The notes under the pieces: model-generated
Told to the model about the DNA's origin: nothing
Databases searched by the model: none
The model's input: only the letters and a program-made list of their open reading frames with translations
Program-made: the position numbers and the translations under genes
In this document: piece after piece, positions 34,215 through 43,850 of the stretch
Position numbering within the stretch: the first letter of the stretch is position 1
How the letters are laid out: each line of letters begins with the position of its first letter
Origin: Neoechinorhynchus agilis
Taxonomy: Eukaryota > Acanthocephala
Reading direction: 5' to 3'
NCBI GenBank assembly: GCA_051530055.1
Contig: CM121342.1
Span: forward strand, 434,001-498,000
DNA length: 64,000 nucleotides

Positions 34215-35006
34215 ATGTGGAAAACAGCAAGGATATGTGCTTCGACGGATCATGGAAAACACGAGGCGGAGGAGCGGATAAAGCGACTGTTCGCTGGTAA
34301 TGGGTATTCCAGCAAGGACATTACCAGGTTGACGGCTGGTGCGATGAAAAAAGAGAAAAGATTCGATCGACGAAGTAGACTAGCAGAGGAAAGTCTACCA
34401 GTCCTAAAAGTGCCATTCGTCGATGAAAGATTCACGACCGAAGTCAAGAAAGCATTGCTGAAATGCAAGTTAAAAGCGCGAGTTGTCCACAGGATAGGGC
34501 CATCACTCAGACAGATTTTGACGCAGACCGAGCACCACGAGGATCAAAATCGTTGTCCGAAGGCATGTCTGATGTGCCACAACGAAGAAGGACGATTTCT
34601 CGGACCGTCTTGCCAATCAACATGCGTGGTATATAGGATGTTGTGCCGGCTATGCAAGGACGAAGGACGGACAACGTCCTACGTTGGCAAGACGGAAAGA
34701 ACATTACGTTCACGTGTGACGGAACACGTGCGTAATGCGCGCTATCCGACAGCTCCGTCATACCGGTCGACCCCATGGGCTACCCATTTCGCTACCTCTC
34801 ACGTTGGTGCCAGCCTAGCCTTCGAGATTGAGGTGATGCACAAGGCATCCGATCCGGTGGATCTCTCGATTGCCGAAGCGCTATGCATTAATCGTGAGAA
34901 AGTAGTGGGATTGAGCGGGGTTACGAGCAGCAAGGACGGACACAACGAGGCAGAGGGGATGCTCAATAAGAGGGATGAGCTGACGGACAGCGTTGCCCTC
35001 CTCTGA
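34215..35006 (+). CDS. Penelope-like element 1, truncated mirror copy (endonuclease half)
   Basis: A 263-codon frame identical to the C-terminal part of the minus-strand ORF except for about two residues. It begins inside the linker (KTARICASTDHGKHEAEERI) and includes the cysteine cluster and TTSYVGKTERTLRSRVTEH. It has no RT and cannot transpose by itself. It is the plus arm of the inverted dimer. Confidence 0.9.
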   Translation: MWKTARICASTDHGKHEAEERIKRLFAGNGYSSKDITRLTAGAMKKEKRFDRRSRLAEESLPVLKVPFVDERFTTEVKKALLKCKLKARVVHRIGPSLRQILTQTEHHEDQNRCPKACLMCHNEEGRFLGPSCQSTCVVYRMLCRLCKDEGRTTSYVGKTERTLRSRVTEHVRNARYPTAPSYRSTPWATHFATSHVGASLAFEIEVMHKASDPVDLSIAEALCINREKVVGLSGVTSSKDGHNEAEGMLNKRDELTDSVALL

Positions 35007-35036
35007 TTCCTTTTCAGACAACCGAAGAAAAGCTTC

Positions 35037-35061
35037 CTGACGAAGACGCAAGGCGTCGAAA
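35037..35061 (+). ncRNA. Hammerhead-like core in Penelope 3' end (plus arm)
   Basis: Mirror copy of the 32295-32319 motif: CTGACGA 35037-35043, GACGC 35045-35049, loop AAG, GCGTC 35053-35057, GAAA 35058-35061. Identical in both arms. The same caveat applies about the missing cleavage-site helix. Confidence 0.4.
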
Positions 35062-35114
35062 ATTTGAAGCAATAAACAAATAAAACACCCGTTTTCCGTT
35101 CGATAATAAATCTG

Positions 35115-37720
35115 GAATAAACATGAGGGTGTTGGGAAAAGAGGATTTCCATAATATCTACGGAAGCAATGTTGGCGGGGAAAATAGAGCAGGCGGATTT
35201 TATTTGTTTACAGAAAGCGGGACGAGAACCAACTATTCGCCTCCCAGTTTTTAAGGAATTTATATTGAATCCTACAACTAGTAACCAAAGCGTAGGACAA
35301 ATCGGATTTTCGGGGGCTATAAACTTATTTGAGTGAACCTTAACCCTAGACTTCTTTTTCAATACAAAGATGAATTTTTGGCAGTGCAATTCATCGCAGT
35401 TAGCAATATGCTGCTAAATAGAGATGACCGAATGATTCTGGCGAATATCTATATTCCACCCCGTAAAGTATCTAATTTTCTTAAATACAAGGTTAAATGG
35501 TTTAATGAATGGTCCTTGGACATTGTAATAAGTTATTTCGATTCGAACGGGTTAGTTTCGTTTTCTGCCCGGAAACCCATTTATGATTTTATTCTAGCAC
35601 CATACCCTTCCTTTCATAACTACTCAAAAAACGCACATTCGTTTTTAGACGCATGTCTTATTAAAAAAAAGTTTTAATATACAGGCAAAGGTTACTACTC
35701 AATTTTTTGAACAGAAATTGATGAGGTATGACATGATAGTCTACAGAGTAGGAAGGGCGGATCTAAAAGCTCGGGTAGTTCTGGATGCAAAGAGAATTCA
35801 AGAATTTAATAATACAATAGGGGGACATACAGAGGAAGCGATATCATTGTCTGCGATCAACCCAATTATATTCGATGCTTCTGATGCTCATCTTTTAACT
35901 CATTTACCGGAACATCTTCGACGTCCGTCGAAGGGAGCTAACTCCTTACTTCGAATGGCAGTTATTGCCGAAGTCTAGGGGGACATAAAGCTTTGCAAAT
36001 TTTGTAAAGAAAAATTTTATAAAAAATTTTATTGGAAAGAAATTGAAAACGACCAGAAGAAAATTTTTTCAACTAAAAAACTAAGTCATTTTGAAATATA
36101 CTTTTAAAGCGAAGATGGTGTGACTGGAAAATTAGGGCGTCGAAGTGGATTGGGTCTATTTCTTACGAGGAGGTTATAGCCCAAATTTTAAGGCGTAATC
36201 TTTTTGGAGTATCTTCAATGCCATCATGGAGCCCGCCCTTGAGAAGCAGAATATCAATGGAAATTGACAAAGAATCTTTGCTTTGTTTCTGGGGAAGAAG
36301 TGACTCGGGAGCTGATAACACTCTATCTTGTTCTATAAAAAAGTTTTTAACGTTGTAAATATTAATAACCGAAATAAACTCTTGGATAAATGGAATAAAA
36401 GATAAAGTTTCGAGGATTTAAAGGAGATAAATAGGGTTAAAAAAGTTATTATACCGAAAAATTAAAAGATGATTGAATCTTCGGCGGACGTTAGATTGAT
36501 CGCTAAAAGATAAAGTTTCGAGGATTTAAAGGAGATAAATAGGGTTAAAAAAGTTATTATACCGAAAAATAAAAAGATGATCGAATCTTCGGCGGACGTT
36601 AGATTGATCGCTATACAAAATCCAATCATCTCCTTAGTTGAAAAGGTAGTGAACCCCAAGCTCCTTAATTTTATCATGTTTAAAAAGTTATTCCCGAACA
36701 ACTATCATGGCTTTATTCCTGGTAGGGGAATATGAACTCTTATGCATGAATTAAATGAATTAAACAACAGTCTTATAGGTGTGAACAAAATTTTACTACA
36801 AGTGAATATAAACAAAGCGTTTGACGCGATCGATCGGAATTTTATTTACTTTTTTTAGACATTTTAAAAATTCTTAAAAGAATTAAACAAAACATTATGT
36901 TTCTTTTAGAATCGAAATCTTACTTTTTAGAAGTGGATCCTAATAAAACACCATTTTACTCAAGATGTGGAGTGCCACAAGGTTCCCCACTCTCTCCTAA
37001 CCTTTTTCTGGTTGGGATGGTTGAGCTTTTAAAAGAATTAAAAAGAATTCCCCACGTAGAAATGATGGTCTATGCAGACGATATATTTTTATTATATATC
37101 ATAAAAGGGCTGAAGATTTAGTAAGAATAACAGCAAATCTCTTAAAAAGACTTGTTATCCTTTTAAAAAAAGGGAAACTTACAATTAATAGAGAATAAAC
37201 AGTTATAGTTCCGCTTACCAAATCCAACGGATCAAGGGCTTCACTGAAAAATAAATTAATAAACAACAAGGAACTACAGCAATGCTCCTTCAAAGGATGT
37301 TCGCGGGTTTTAGGGATATAAAATTAAAAGTTTATGCAAAAGAATTTTAGGTTAGGATCGGAGTGCTGCTTTCCGGTGCCTGTGCTCAAAACATTTTTGG
37401 GAGGAACTTTTTGTTTTTTTTGTAGAAGTAGGCCCCCGGATTTCAGGATAGACTTCGCAAATTGGTTCATAAAGAAATGTGGAAAATGTATTTAGAAATA
37501 GAATGAAGAAGCAAAAAGGAATCTCAAATAATTTTTATGGACGAATTTTTTAACAAAAATATGGAGATATGATGGGAGAAGAAACAATGTAAAATATAGA
37601 CTGACACTTAACAAAGTGGAAATAGTTGGCGAAAAAGAAACTAAGAAGGAAACACTTAGTCAAAGGGAGACAGATTTCTTTTACAAAACATCGATATCCT
37701 TAAATCAATACTGGAAAAAA
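35115..37720 (+). mobile_element. LINE family B, copy 3, 3' part (endonuclease and RT)
   Basis: Resumes LINE B after the Penelope dimer. The endonuclease remnant at 35170-35680 includes AGKIEQADFICLQKAGRE, MILANIYIPPRKVSNF and PSFHNYSKNAHSFLDACL. The linker at 36050-36300 follows. The RT at 36420-37330 has VKKVIIPKNKKMIES, NNYHGFIPGRGI, VNINKAFDAIDRNF, FYSRCGVPQGSPLSPNLFL and MMVYADDIFLLY (intact YADD), then CSFKGCSRVLGI. The C-terminus near 37400 reads FLGGTFCFFCRSRPPDFRID. Several stops and frame changes, plus an internal 108-bp tandem duplication, make it inactive. Confidence 0.83.
36397..36612 (+). repeat. 108-bp tandem duplication inside LINE B copy 3 RT
   Basis: Bases 36397-36504 are repeated at 36505-36612 with two or three substitutions. 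The unit is 36 codons long (from FEDLKEINRVKK to VRLIAI), so frame is kept. It is a secondary event in this copy; other B copies have a single unit. Confidence 0.95.
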
Positions 37721-38059
37721 ATGATATTCATCCAGAAAGGCGAACAAATGTTCCAACATATCGACATGATGTAGTCATCAGACAGAGAGGGATTGTGTTC
37801 AAAAATGCACGTATGGCTGTCATACTTTTGTTATTTAAACTTTGTTTTTTCCTTCCTTGCTCCTTATGGATTGATCACCTGTTAAGGGGGCGAATGGAAT
37901 AGACAAAGATTGGATCATAAAGGAAAAGAGTGGGATTCGGAAGGATAATACATAGAGAGTGTTTCTTGGATTGGTATGGCATGCTTGTAAAATAAAATAA
38001 ATAAAAAGATACTGCACACACCATTTGCCTAATACCATTCGCTATCTTACCTCCACTCC
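37721..38059. other. No gene recognised
   Basis: Spacer between LINE B copy 3 (plus) and the 3' end of LINE B copy 5 (minus). It may hold 3' untranslated remnants of copy 3; nothing definite is visible. Confidence 0.4.
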
Positions 38060-38835
38060 TGATTCGATGAATTGCTGATCTCTGAGCCTCGAGATCATGA
38101 AGGAAGTAACCAAATTGACATAACAAAAGAATTATCCCCCGCGGGATAATTCGGCATACTCAGAAGCCTTTTTAGACAGGACTATCCTCCCTGTCTAGCT
38201 TATATGTAGCAGCCCAAAAGAACAAAAAGTGTTAGGAGAGTACGTGTATGATTACGGACAAATAATTAAATCGAACAAAAAGACTAAATAACAAATGGCT
38301 CTCACAATATAAATTCAGAGTACATTCTCCTTTTTCCAAGAATCCACTTTCTCCCTCTCTCGTCTGTTCAGTCGCCTCACAATCTCGTTGAACGTATGTT
38401 CATCATTTATAGAACATCTTTTCCAATTCTTATGTGGGTAATTCCAGATCTTTGTTATAAAAATACGCCATAAAAACGATTCCATCGATTCTCTTTTTGA
38501 TGTTTCCAAATCTTTCAAAACTTTCCATACTCGTTTGATAAACCAGACGCCAAAATCAATCCGCAACTCTGGCGGCCTTGCTCTCCCAAAAAAGCAGAAT
38601 GAGCCAGCCAGAATCGTCTTCATAATTTCCAGTGTGACATACCATCACACCCAACCACCTGATCCTTCTGGCAATTGCTGCGACTTTGAGAAACGTAGAT
38701 CCTAGAGCAGAGTTCAAGGCGACTCTTCTTCTAGTAGAAGGAAAGTTTATCCCAAGCACTCTAGAACATCTTGAAACCTTCATCATTTGAGTGCGCGGAT
38801 CCTCTAAAAATTTAGCATATAACTGCTTATGAGCC
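38060..38835 (-). mobile_element. LINE family B, copy 5, 3' end
   Basis: Minus frames read CSRVLGINFPSTRRRVALNS, then STFLKVAAIARRIRWLGV, LAGSFCFFGRARPPELRIDF and WFIKRVWKVLKDLE. These are the RT C-terminus of family B. The 3' untranslated part (about 38300-38060) is shared with copy 6 at 47.7-47.9 kb and contains two hairpins. It is cut on the right by the Ty3/Gypsy fossil at ~38835; LINE B copy 4, with ORF1 on the same strand, lies on the far side of that fossil. The two may be halves of one copy, although the endonuclease and most of the RT are missing. Confidence 0.75.
38129..38152 (-). promoter_or_regulatory. Stem-loop in LINE B 3' untranslated region
   Basis: Perfect 10-bp inverted repeat: arms GAATTATCCC and GGGATAATTC with loop CCGC. 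The counterpart in copy 6 (47753-47776) keeps the outer seven pairs with two inner mismatches. A second conserved helix, GATCTC...GAGATC with 8-nt loops of different sequence, lies just left (about 38078-38097; 47697-47716). Such 3' structures are often recognised by LINE reverse transcriptases; that role here is inferred. Confidence 0.55.
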
Positions 38836-41650
38836 ACATTGGAATCAATGATGGAAATGTTGCGAGAACAATCAAGGAATCGCAATTTGCAAAAACAACT
38901 CCTAGAAATGAAGAAGCATAAACAATCTTGTCAGATATTGATTCCGCAATTTCGACGACTCGAATGCGAAGATGAGACATGGTCCGACTACGTGGGACAA
39001 CTGGAACAACATTTTGGCGCTTATGGCATAGAGGAAAATAACACGAAAGCTCATATACTAGCATGGAGTGGACCGAAGACGTATCAACTGATAGGAAAAA
39101 TTATTAAAGATTTCAAATCAAGTTCCACCACTTACGCAGATATAGTGTCCGCACTTACTAACCACTATCAGAGACCAATTCATGTGGTAGCGGCTAGATA
39201 TGCGTTTGCACAATGTAAGATGGGATCCGACCAAAATCACGTGCAATAGATGGCGGAGGCCCGTGGAATCGCCAATACCTGCCAATTTCACCCAAAATCA
39301 ACAATTACGGAAAACGAAGCGATTGAGGATAGACTGCGAGATCTCCTCACACTGAATACCGCATTCGAAGGAATTAGGACGCAGATTCTCAGACTTGAAG
39401 ATCCTACTTTCGATCAGGCCCGCCAGGGACAGTAGTGATAACAAAGTACGTGAATAATTATGTGCCAAAGTTGATTGAATGGGACCGAGCAAAGGCGAGA
39501 TGGAATGAAGATTAAGTAGTAACCTGCGTTGTGGAAGATGAGGAGGGCCTTAATATACAAGTAGTAAAGAATGTTGGGCGAAAAATTTCATTTGCCACAA
39601 ATGCAAGCGAGAGGGACACATCAAGAGCCGAGTATGGCAAGTAGATCAGATGAGTATCGCTAATATATCTGCGGATCATGAAACCGGCGTCCATGAAATC
39701 GAAAAAAGTGGTGACAGGCCGATGATCGTTCCAGAGATAAATGGAAAATTGGTTCCAATGTAATACGATACCGGCGCAGCCATCTCGATATTACCAGAAC
39801 GATGGTGGCGACAAATTGGTGCCCCGTGTTTGCAAAAGAGGAGCAATCTTCCCACCTACGGAGGCGCAACAATCAGCACTAAAGGTGAATGCATGGTCCG
39901 CTCCGGGCTCAACAATATTCTCAAAGAGCTATCAGTTGTGGTAGTCGATGGTACTGATCATCCATTGTTTGGACGGCCGTGGATAGAGGCTTTCGATTTA
40001 ATATGGCCGAAGAAAGTGTCGATATCACAGATCACGAACAATGCTAAGATTGATGGGTTGGATGAGCTGCTAATAAGATGAAAGATTTGTTCGGGCCGGG
40101 AACAGGGCGTTTTAAAAGTTTCCAGACGAAATTATTTGTCTCACCCGAAGCAACACCGAAGTGTATACCATCGAGGCGAATACCCGTGATGCTTCGAGAA
40201 GGTATAAGCCAAGAGATCAATCGAATGGTAGAAGCAGAAATTCTGGAACGGGTATACGCTTCAAAGGATGCAATAGAATGGGCGACTCCGATAGTAGTGG
40301 TCCAGAAGTGAAACGGAGGTATACGATTATGCGGAGATTTTCGCGCAACCATCAATCCGCATTTGACAACCAACGCATACATGATGCCAACTTTTGAGAA
40401 GGCAATGTATCAAATTGCCGATGGACAGAAATATTCCACAATCGATCTGAAAGAGGCGTATTTACAAATGCCCGTCGAATCGCAGTATCGATCCTTGCTG
40501 ACCATATCTACTCCGATGGGCTATTACAAATTCTGCAGACTACCTTATGGAGTGTCGTCCGCCCCACTTATTTTTCAACGTTACATGAGTAACCTGCTGC
40601 ATGGAATTCCGAACGTTTCGATCTATTTGGATGATGTGATTGTGACGGGAAGTAATGACCGATCTCATCTCGAGAATCTTAAAGAAGTGCTCAAAAGGTT
40701 ATTAGATAGTGGCTAGAAAGCTAAGAACGATAAGTGTTCGTTTATGCAACCAAGAGTCAAATTTCTCGGGTATATCCTCGAAGATAATCAGATAAAACCG
40801 GATGGGGAGAGGATCGAAGCGATTCGATCGATGAACAGTCCGACCAACCTAACTGAGCTACGAGCGTTTCTAGGGGCGGTCAATTTTGTTGAAAGATTCA
40901 TACCCAACCTGCAATCCAAGTGCGTTCCTCTATATCGTCTGTTAAAAAAGAAGCGAACTGGAACTGGGGCGAGGAACAGGAGGAATCGGTGGACCCTATG
41001 ATGGTAAGAGCGCACTGCGTCTCATGTGCGACGCATGTGAACAGGGTCTTAAAGCCGTATTACTCCAAAAGGATACACAAGAACAGTTTCGAGCGATTGC
41101 TTATTGCTCAAGGACTCTTCGGCCAGCTGAGCAAAGATATGCCCAGATTGCACGGGAGGCGTTAGCGTTGGTCTATGGTGTTACAAAGTTTAATTTCTAT
41201 TTAATGGGTGGCGCTTTCACGTTGATCAGTGACCACAAGCCATTGCAATATATTTTTGGAGAAAAAAGGAATTTACAGAAGACGACAAATCACAGATTAG
41301 TTCGTTGGGCGACTTTCTTGTCCCAATATGATTATCACTTGGTCCACATCAACGGCAAGGAAAACGCTATGGCAGATATGCTATCACGATTCAGTTCAGG
41401 CAAGGAAGACGATCTTTATAACTATGCGAAAACGATCAGAACCCACAGAACAAGCCGCCGAACAGGCAACAATTTCAGCCTCACCAACGCCGATAGCTCT
41501 ATCAGATAGAGAGGAGGAGGAGGAGGGAAGAGAAACAGATCACCCAACAAATGAAGACACTTGTACGCCTAAGATTGTCAACGCGCAGAGTTTGCGCAGA
41601 AGCAATCGGGTCAAGCGAGCCCCTCTCAGATTTCGGAACTTCTAGAAGAG
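38835..41650 (+). mobile_element. Ty3/Gypsy-like LTR retrotransposon fossil
   Basis: A decayed element of the Ty3/Gypsy family on the plus strand. Parts in order: a gag-like region (about 38.85-39.7 kb), an aspartic-protease-like region (39.7-40.05 kb), reverse transcriptase (about 40.1-41.0 kb) and RNase H (about 41.0-41.4 kb), followed by an acidic tail to ~41.65 kb. I recognise no integrase and no terminal repeats, so it also looks incomplete at both ends. It is broken, with at least five interruptions. The coding parts are still easy to identify, so it is of moderate age. It lies between two same-strand pieces of LINE B (copy 5 on the left, copy 4 on the right), which suggests insertion into an older LINE B copy with some loss. 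Confidence 0.88.
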
Positions 41651-41839
41651 ATGGGGAGGATATGTTGCGTATTAACTAATATCGATCGGTTGATAGACAT
41701 ATCGTGCAGCTATTTGTGTGTACGTGGTGTGGAGTGAGAGTGCGGTTCATAAAAATAATAAAAACGGTTATGAAGCATCTAACAGATCCTACGGTCTATG
41801 CATTAACGAATTGCCTCAATTATTGCTTAAACATTTTAG
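41651..41839. other. Spacer right of the Ty3/Gypsy fossil
   Basis: About 190 bp of AT-rich sequence leading into LINE B copy 4. No feature recognised. Confidence 0.35.
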
Positions 41840-43117
41840 AATATTTAGCGAAAACGGCCTTTATGCCGGCCTTTAACATGCCTACCCATCTTTCTAATCG
41901 GGCCATGCGATGACAACCCATCCTCATTATTACCAAGTTCATCCTCTTTTTCACCTGAAGCACACCTCTTACCCATCATCAATTTCTCCTGAACCTGTTT
42001 AATTACCTCACCCACCTCATTATTTTCCACATTCTTGACCGAGGCAATCATATTTAATAAATCACAAATTATTTTATCCTTCTCCTCGAATTTCTTATTT
42101 AAATTATCAACCCTCTCTTTAAGTATTTCTAACTCCTCCTTAACCTTATCTTCTACCTGAAAACTATTTCTCCTAACCTTATCCTCTCCTTGAAGACCAT
42201 TTTCCCCCATATTACTAACATCCACCTTTTCCACATTCCGTTTAAACCAACTATTATAATTACCCGGCTTCGCCATCTTCCAGTAACTAACCGCTGCCGT
42301 ACAAGTGCGCCTATATGCCTCATGATTTCCTAAACAATTTGCACAGGCAATTTGTGCATTGAGTTAAAACGTAATCATAAATCGACTCCGATTGGCGGGA
42401 TACGAAATTAATCCAATATGCCATAAACCCAAAATATCTCCCCTGGACCTCGTCTACCTCATCCTGCGAGCCCGATACAAGTGAAGCATAAGGCTCCGAA
42501 GAAGGACTCCTTTTCAAATATTTAATTGGCACAACACCAAAAGTGTTTTGAAATAATATAAACTCATATTTCGACATATTCGGCGGAGGGTTTAGCACCA
42601 AAACTGACACTTTCCTTGATATATTTTTATACTTAATGTTTTTACTGCGAAGGAGCTCCTCAAATAGTTTCATTCCTTCAACTTCCAGGAAAATCATTAG
42701 CACCGCCCACTTGGTCCTAAAACATTTTTTAATTTGATACCTTCTGTCATCACTAAAGTTATTAGGTTTCAAACCTTCCGAAAAATAGATCTTTGTCAAA
42801 TCATTTGCCGTCAAATCTCCTAACTCCTCTATTGATCTTCAAAACAAAATCATCTCTCCTTCTCGGCAACCGAAAAACACCTCTAAATACTGAATCAGAA
42901 CATTCACCTTGGTGGGGGCGACAATTCATTACTCTCTAAAACCACCTCCCCCATGACGTTATCCTTCAACATTACCTCCCTATTACCTTCCACAACCTTG
43001 TTATACCTCTCGACATCTACTATTCTGTCACTACCTTTATATTGAACATAATCCACATCCATCTTCTCCCCTCCACGATCATCCGGAGGACTCGGATCAA
43101 TGGAAACATGATTTTTT
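41840..43117 (-). mobile_element. LINE family B, copy 4, ORF1 part
   Basis: The minus strand starts near 43110 with DPSPPDDRGGEKMDVDYVQY, the family N-terminus. It continues at 42814 with LTKIYFSEGLKPNNFSDDR, VLVLNPPPNMSKYEFIL, GVVPIKYLKRSP and the first knuckle (YDYVLTQCTNC), then breaks. A coiled-coil segment at 42276-41990 (KEELEILKERVDNLNKKFEE) follows and ends in a basic GRHVKGRHKGRFR. ORF1 protein packages LINE RNA. No endonuclease follows on the left; the Ty3/Gypsy fossil lies there instead. Confidence 0.8.
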
Positions 43118-43310
43118 TTAAGTTTCACTGGCAAGCCGGTATGTTATGATCATCCAATTTTAGACAATCCCTTTCTTGTCCGGCTTACAAACTCTTAACC
43201 GTGCATTAGAGACTATGTGGTTATATCACTTCTCTGATGTAATTGGTTTGGCTTTATGCCTAAATAAATAAGTCGGACAAGAAAGGGATTGTCTAAAATT
43301 GAACGGGGAA
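43118..43310. repeat. Dispersed repeat F, copy 2, with inverted partial copy
   Basis: A forward F start (43118-43188: AAGTTTCACTGGCAAGCCGG to TTGTCCGGCTTA) runs straight into an inverted F piece (about 43189-43306) whose end is the reverse complement of CAATTTTAGACAATCCC. The result is a small palindrome. The inverted arrangement resembles that of the Penelope dimer, though no protein-coding link is proven. Confidence 0.75.
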
Positions 43311-43630
43311 ACATGATTATTTTGATCATTTTTCGGAGCGCAATTATTTTAACAAAAAATTACGCGACGTCGCTCTTGTGTAAAAAATGCGCTCCAGTTA
43401 CAAATCAATTTTTCGGTTGATGAAGGACCTCATCGACGATATCTCGCAAATTGGTATGTGGAAGGTTTATTGCATGAACATGAGACAAAAAACTTCACTG
43501 CAGAACATGCCGATGTTATAAAAAGGCCTCGCATATCGACAGTCAGCAATATAAAATAACTCATAGAAAGAAGGATGATTTTATTCCATTGATTAGAAAA
43601 AAGGGCTTATCTCTATTAAAAGTTCTATTT
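43311..43630. other. No gene recognised
   Basis: About 320 bp of AT-rich sequence between two copies of repeat F. No ORF or motif recognised. Confidence 0.45.
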
Positions 43631-43850
43631 TTTTAAGTTTTGCTGGCTAGCCGGTATTGTTATCATCATTCAATTTTAGTCAATCCCTTTCTTTTCCGGC
43701 TTATTTGTTTAGGCATAAAGCCAAACCAATTACATCAGAGAAGTGATATAACCACATAGTCTCTGATGTCGGTTAAGAGTTTGTACATTCCTCCGGATCC
43801 TCAGATACCTCCAGGAGGCGGGACTCATCAGTGAGTTTCCTCCCTTCAGC
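43631..43850 (+). repeat. Dispersed repeat F, copy 3
   Basis: Full-length copy co-linear with 7705-7928. It ends TTCAGC at 43850, directly abutting the 5' end of RTE-type LINE copy 2. On the minus strand the end holds GAAAC followed by CTGATGAG (see findings). Confidence 0.8.

Larger units (their letters stand above)
32242..35114. mobile_element. Penelope-like element 1, head-to-head inverted dimer inside LINE B
   Basis: Perfectly symmetrical unit. Arms 32242-33238 and 34118-35114 are reverse complements (997 bp each, no net indel, only about four to five differences seen, such as those giving ARN/ARY and GASP/GASL at the protein level). Both outer ends are the element's 3' end. The minus half also carries the RT (33239-34117); the plus half is a 5'-truncated copy with the endonuclease only. 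Inverted, partly truncated tandem copies are a known habit of Penelope-like elements. The near-identity points to a very recent insertion. An imperfect ~17-bp similarity between 32225-32242 and 35149-35166 may be a remnant of target duplication. Confidence 0.93.

Noticed and set aside
39298-39872. Minus-strand ORFs within the Ty3/Gypsy fossil
   Set aside because: Antisense shadows of the fossil's plus-strand parts.
42320-42814. Possible host zinc-finger protein
   Set aside because: Same order of blocks as ORF1 of other LINE B copies, so it is transposon-derived.
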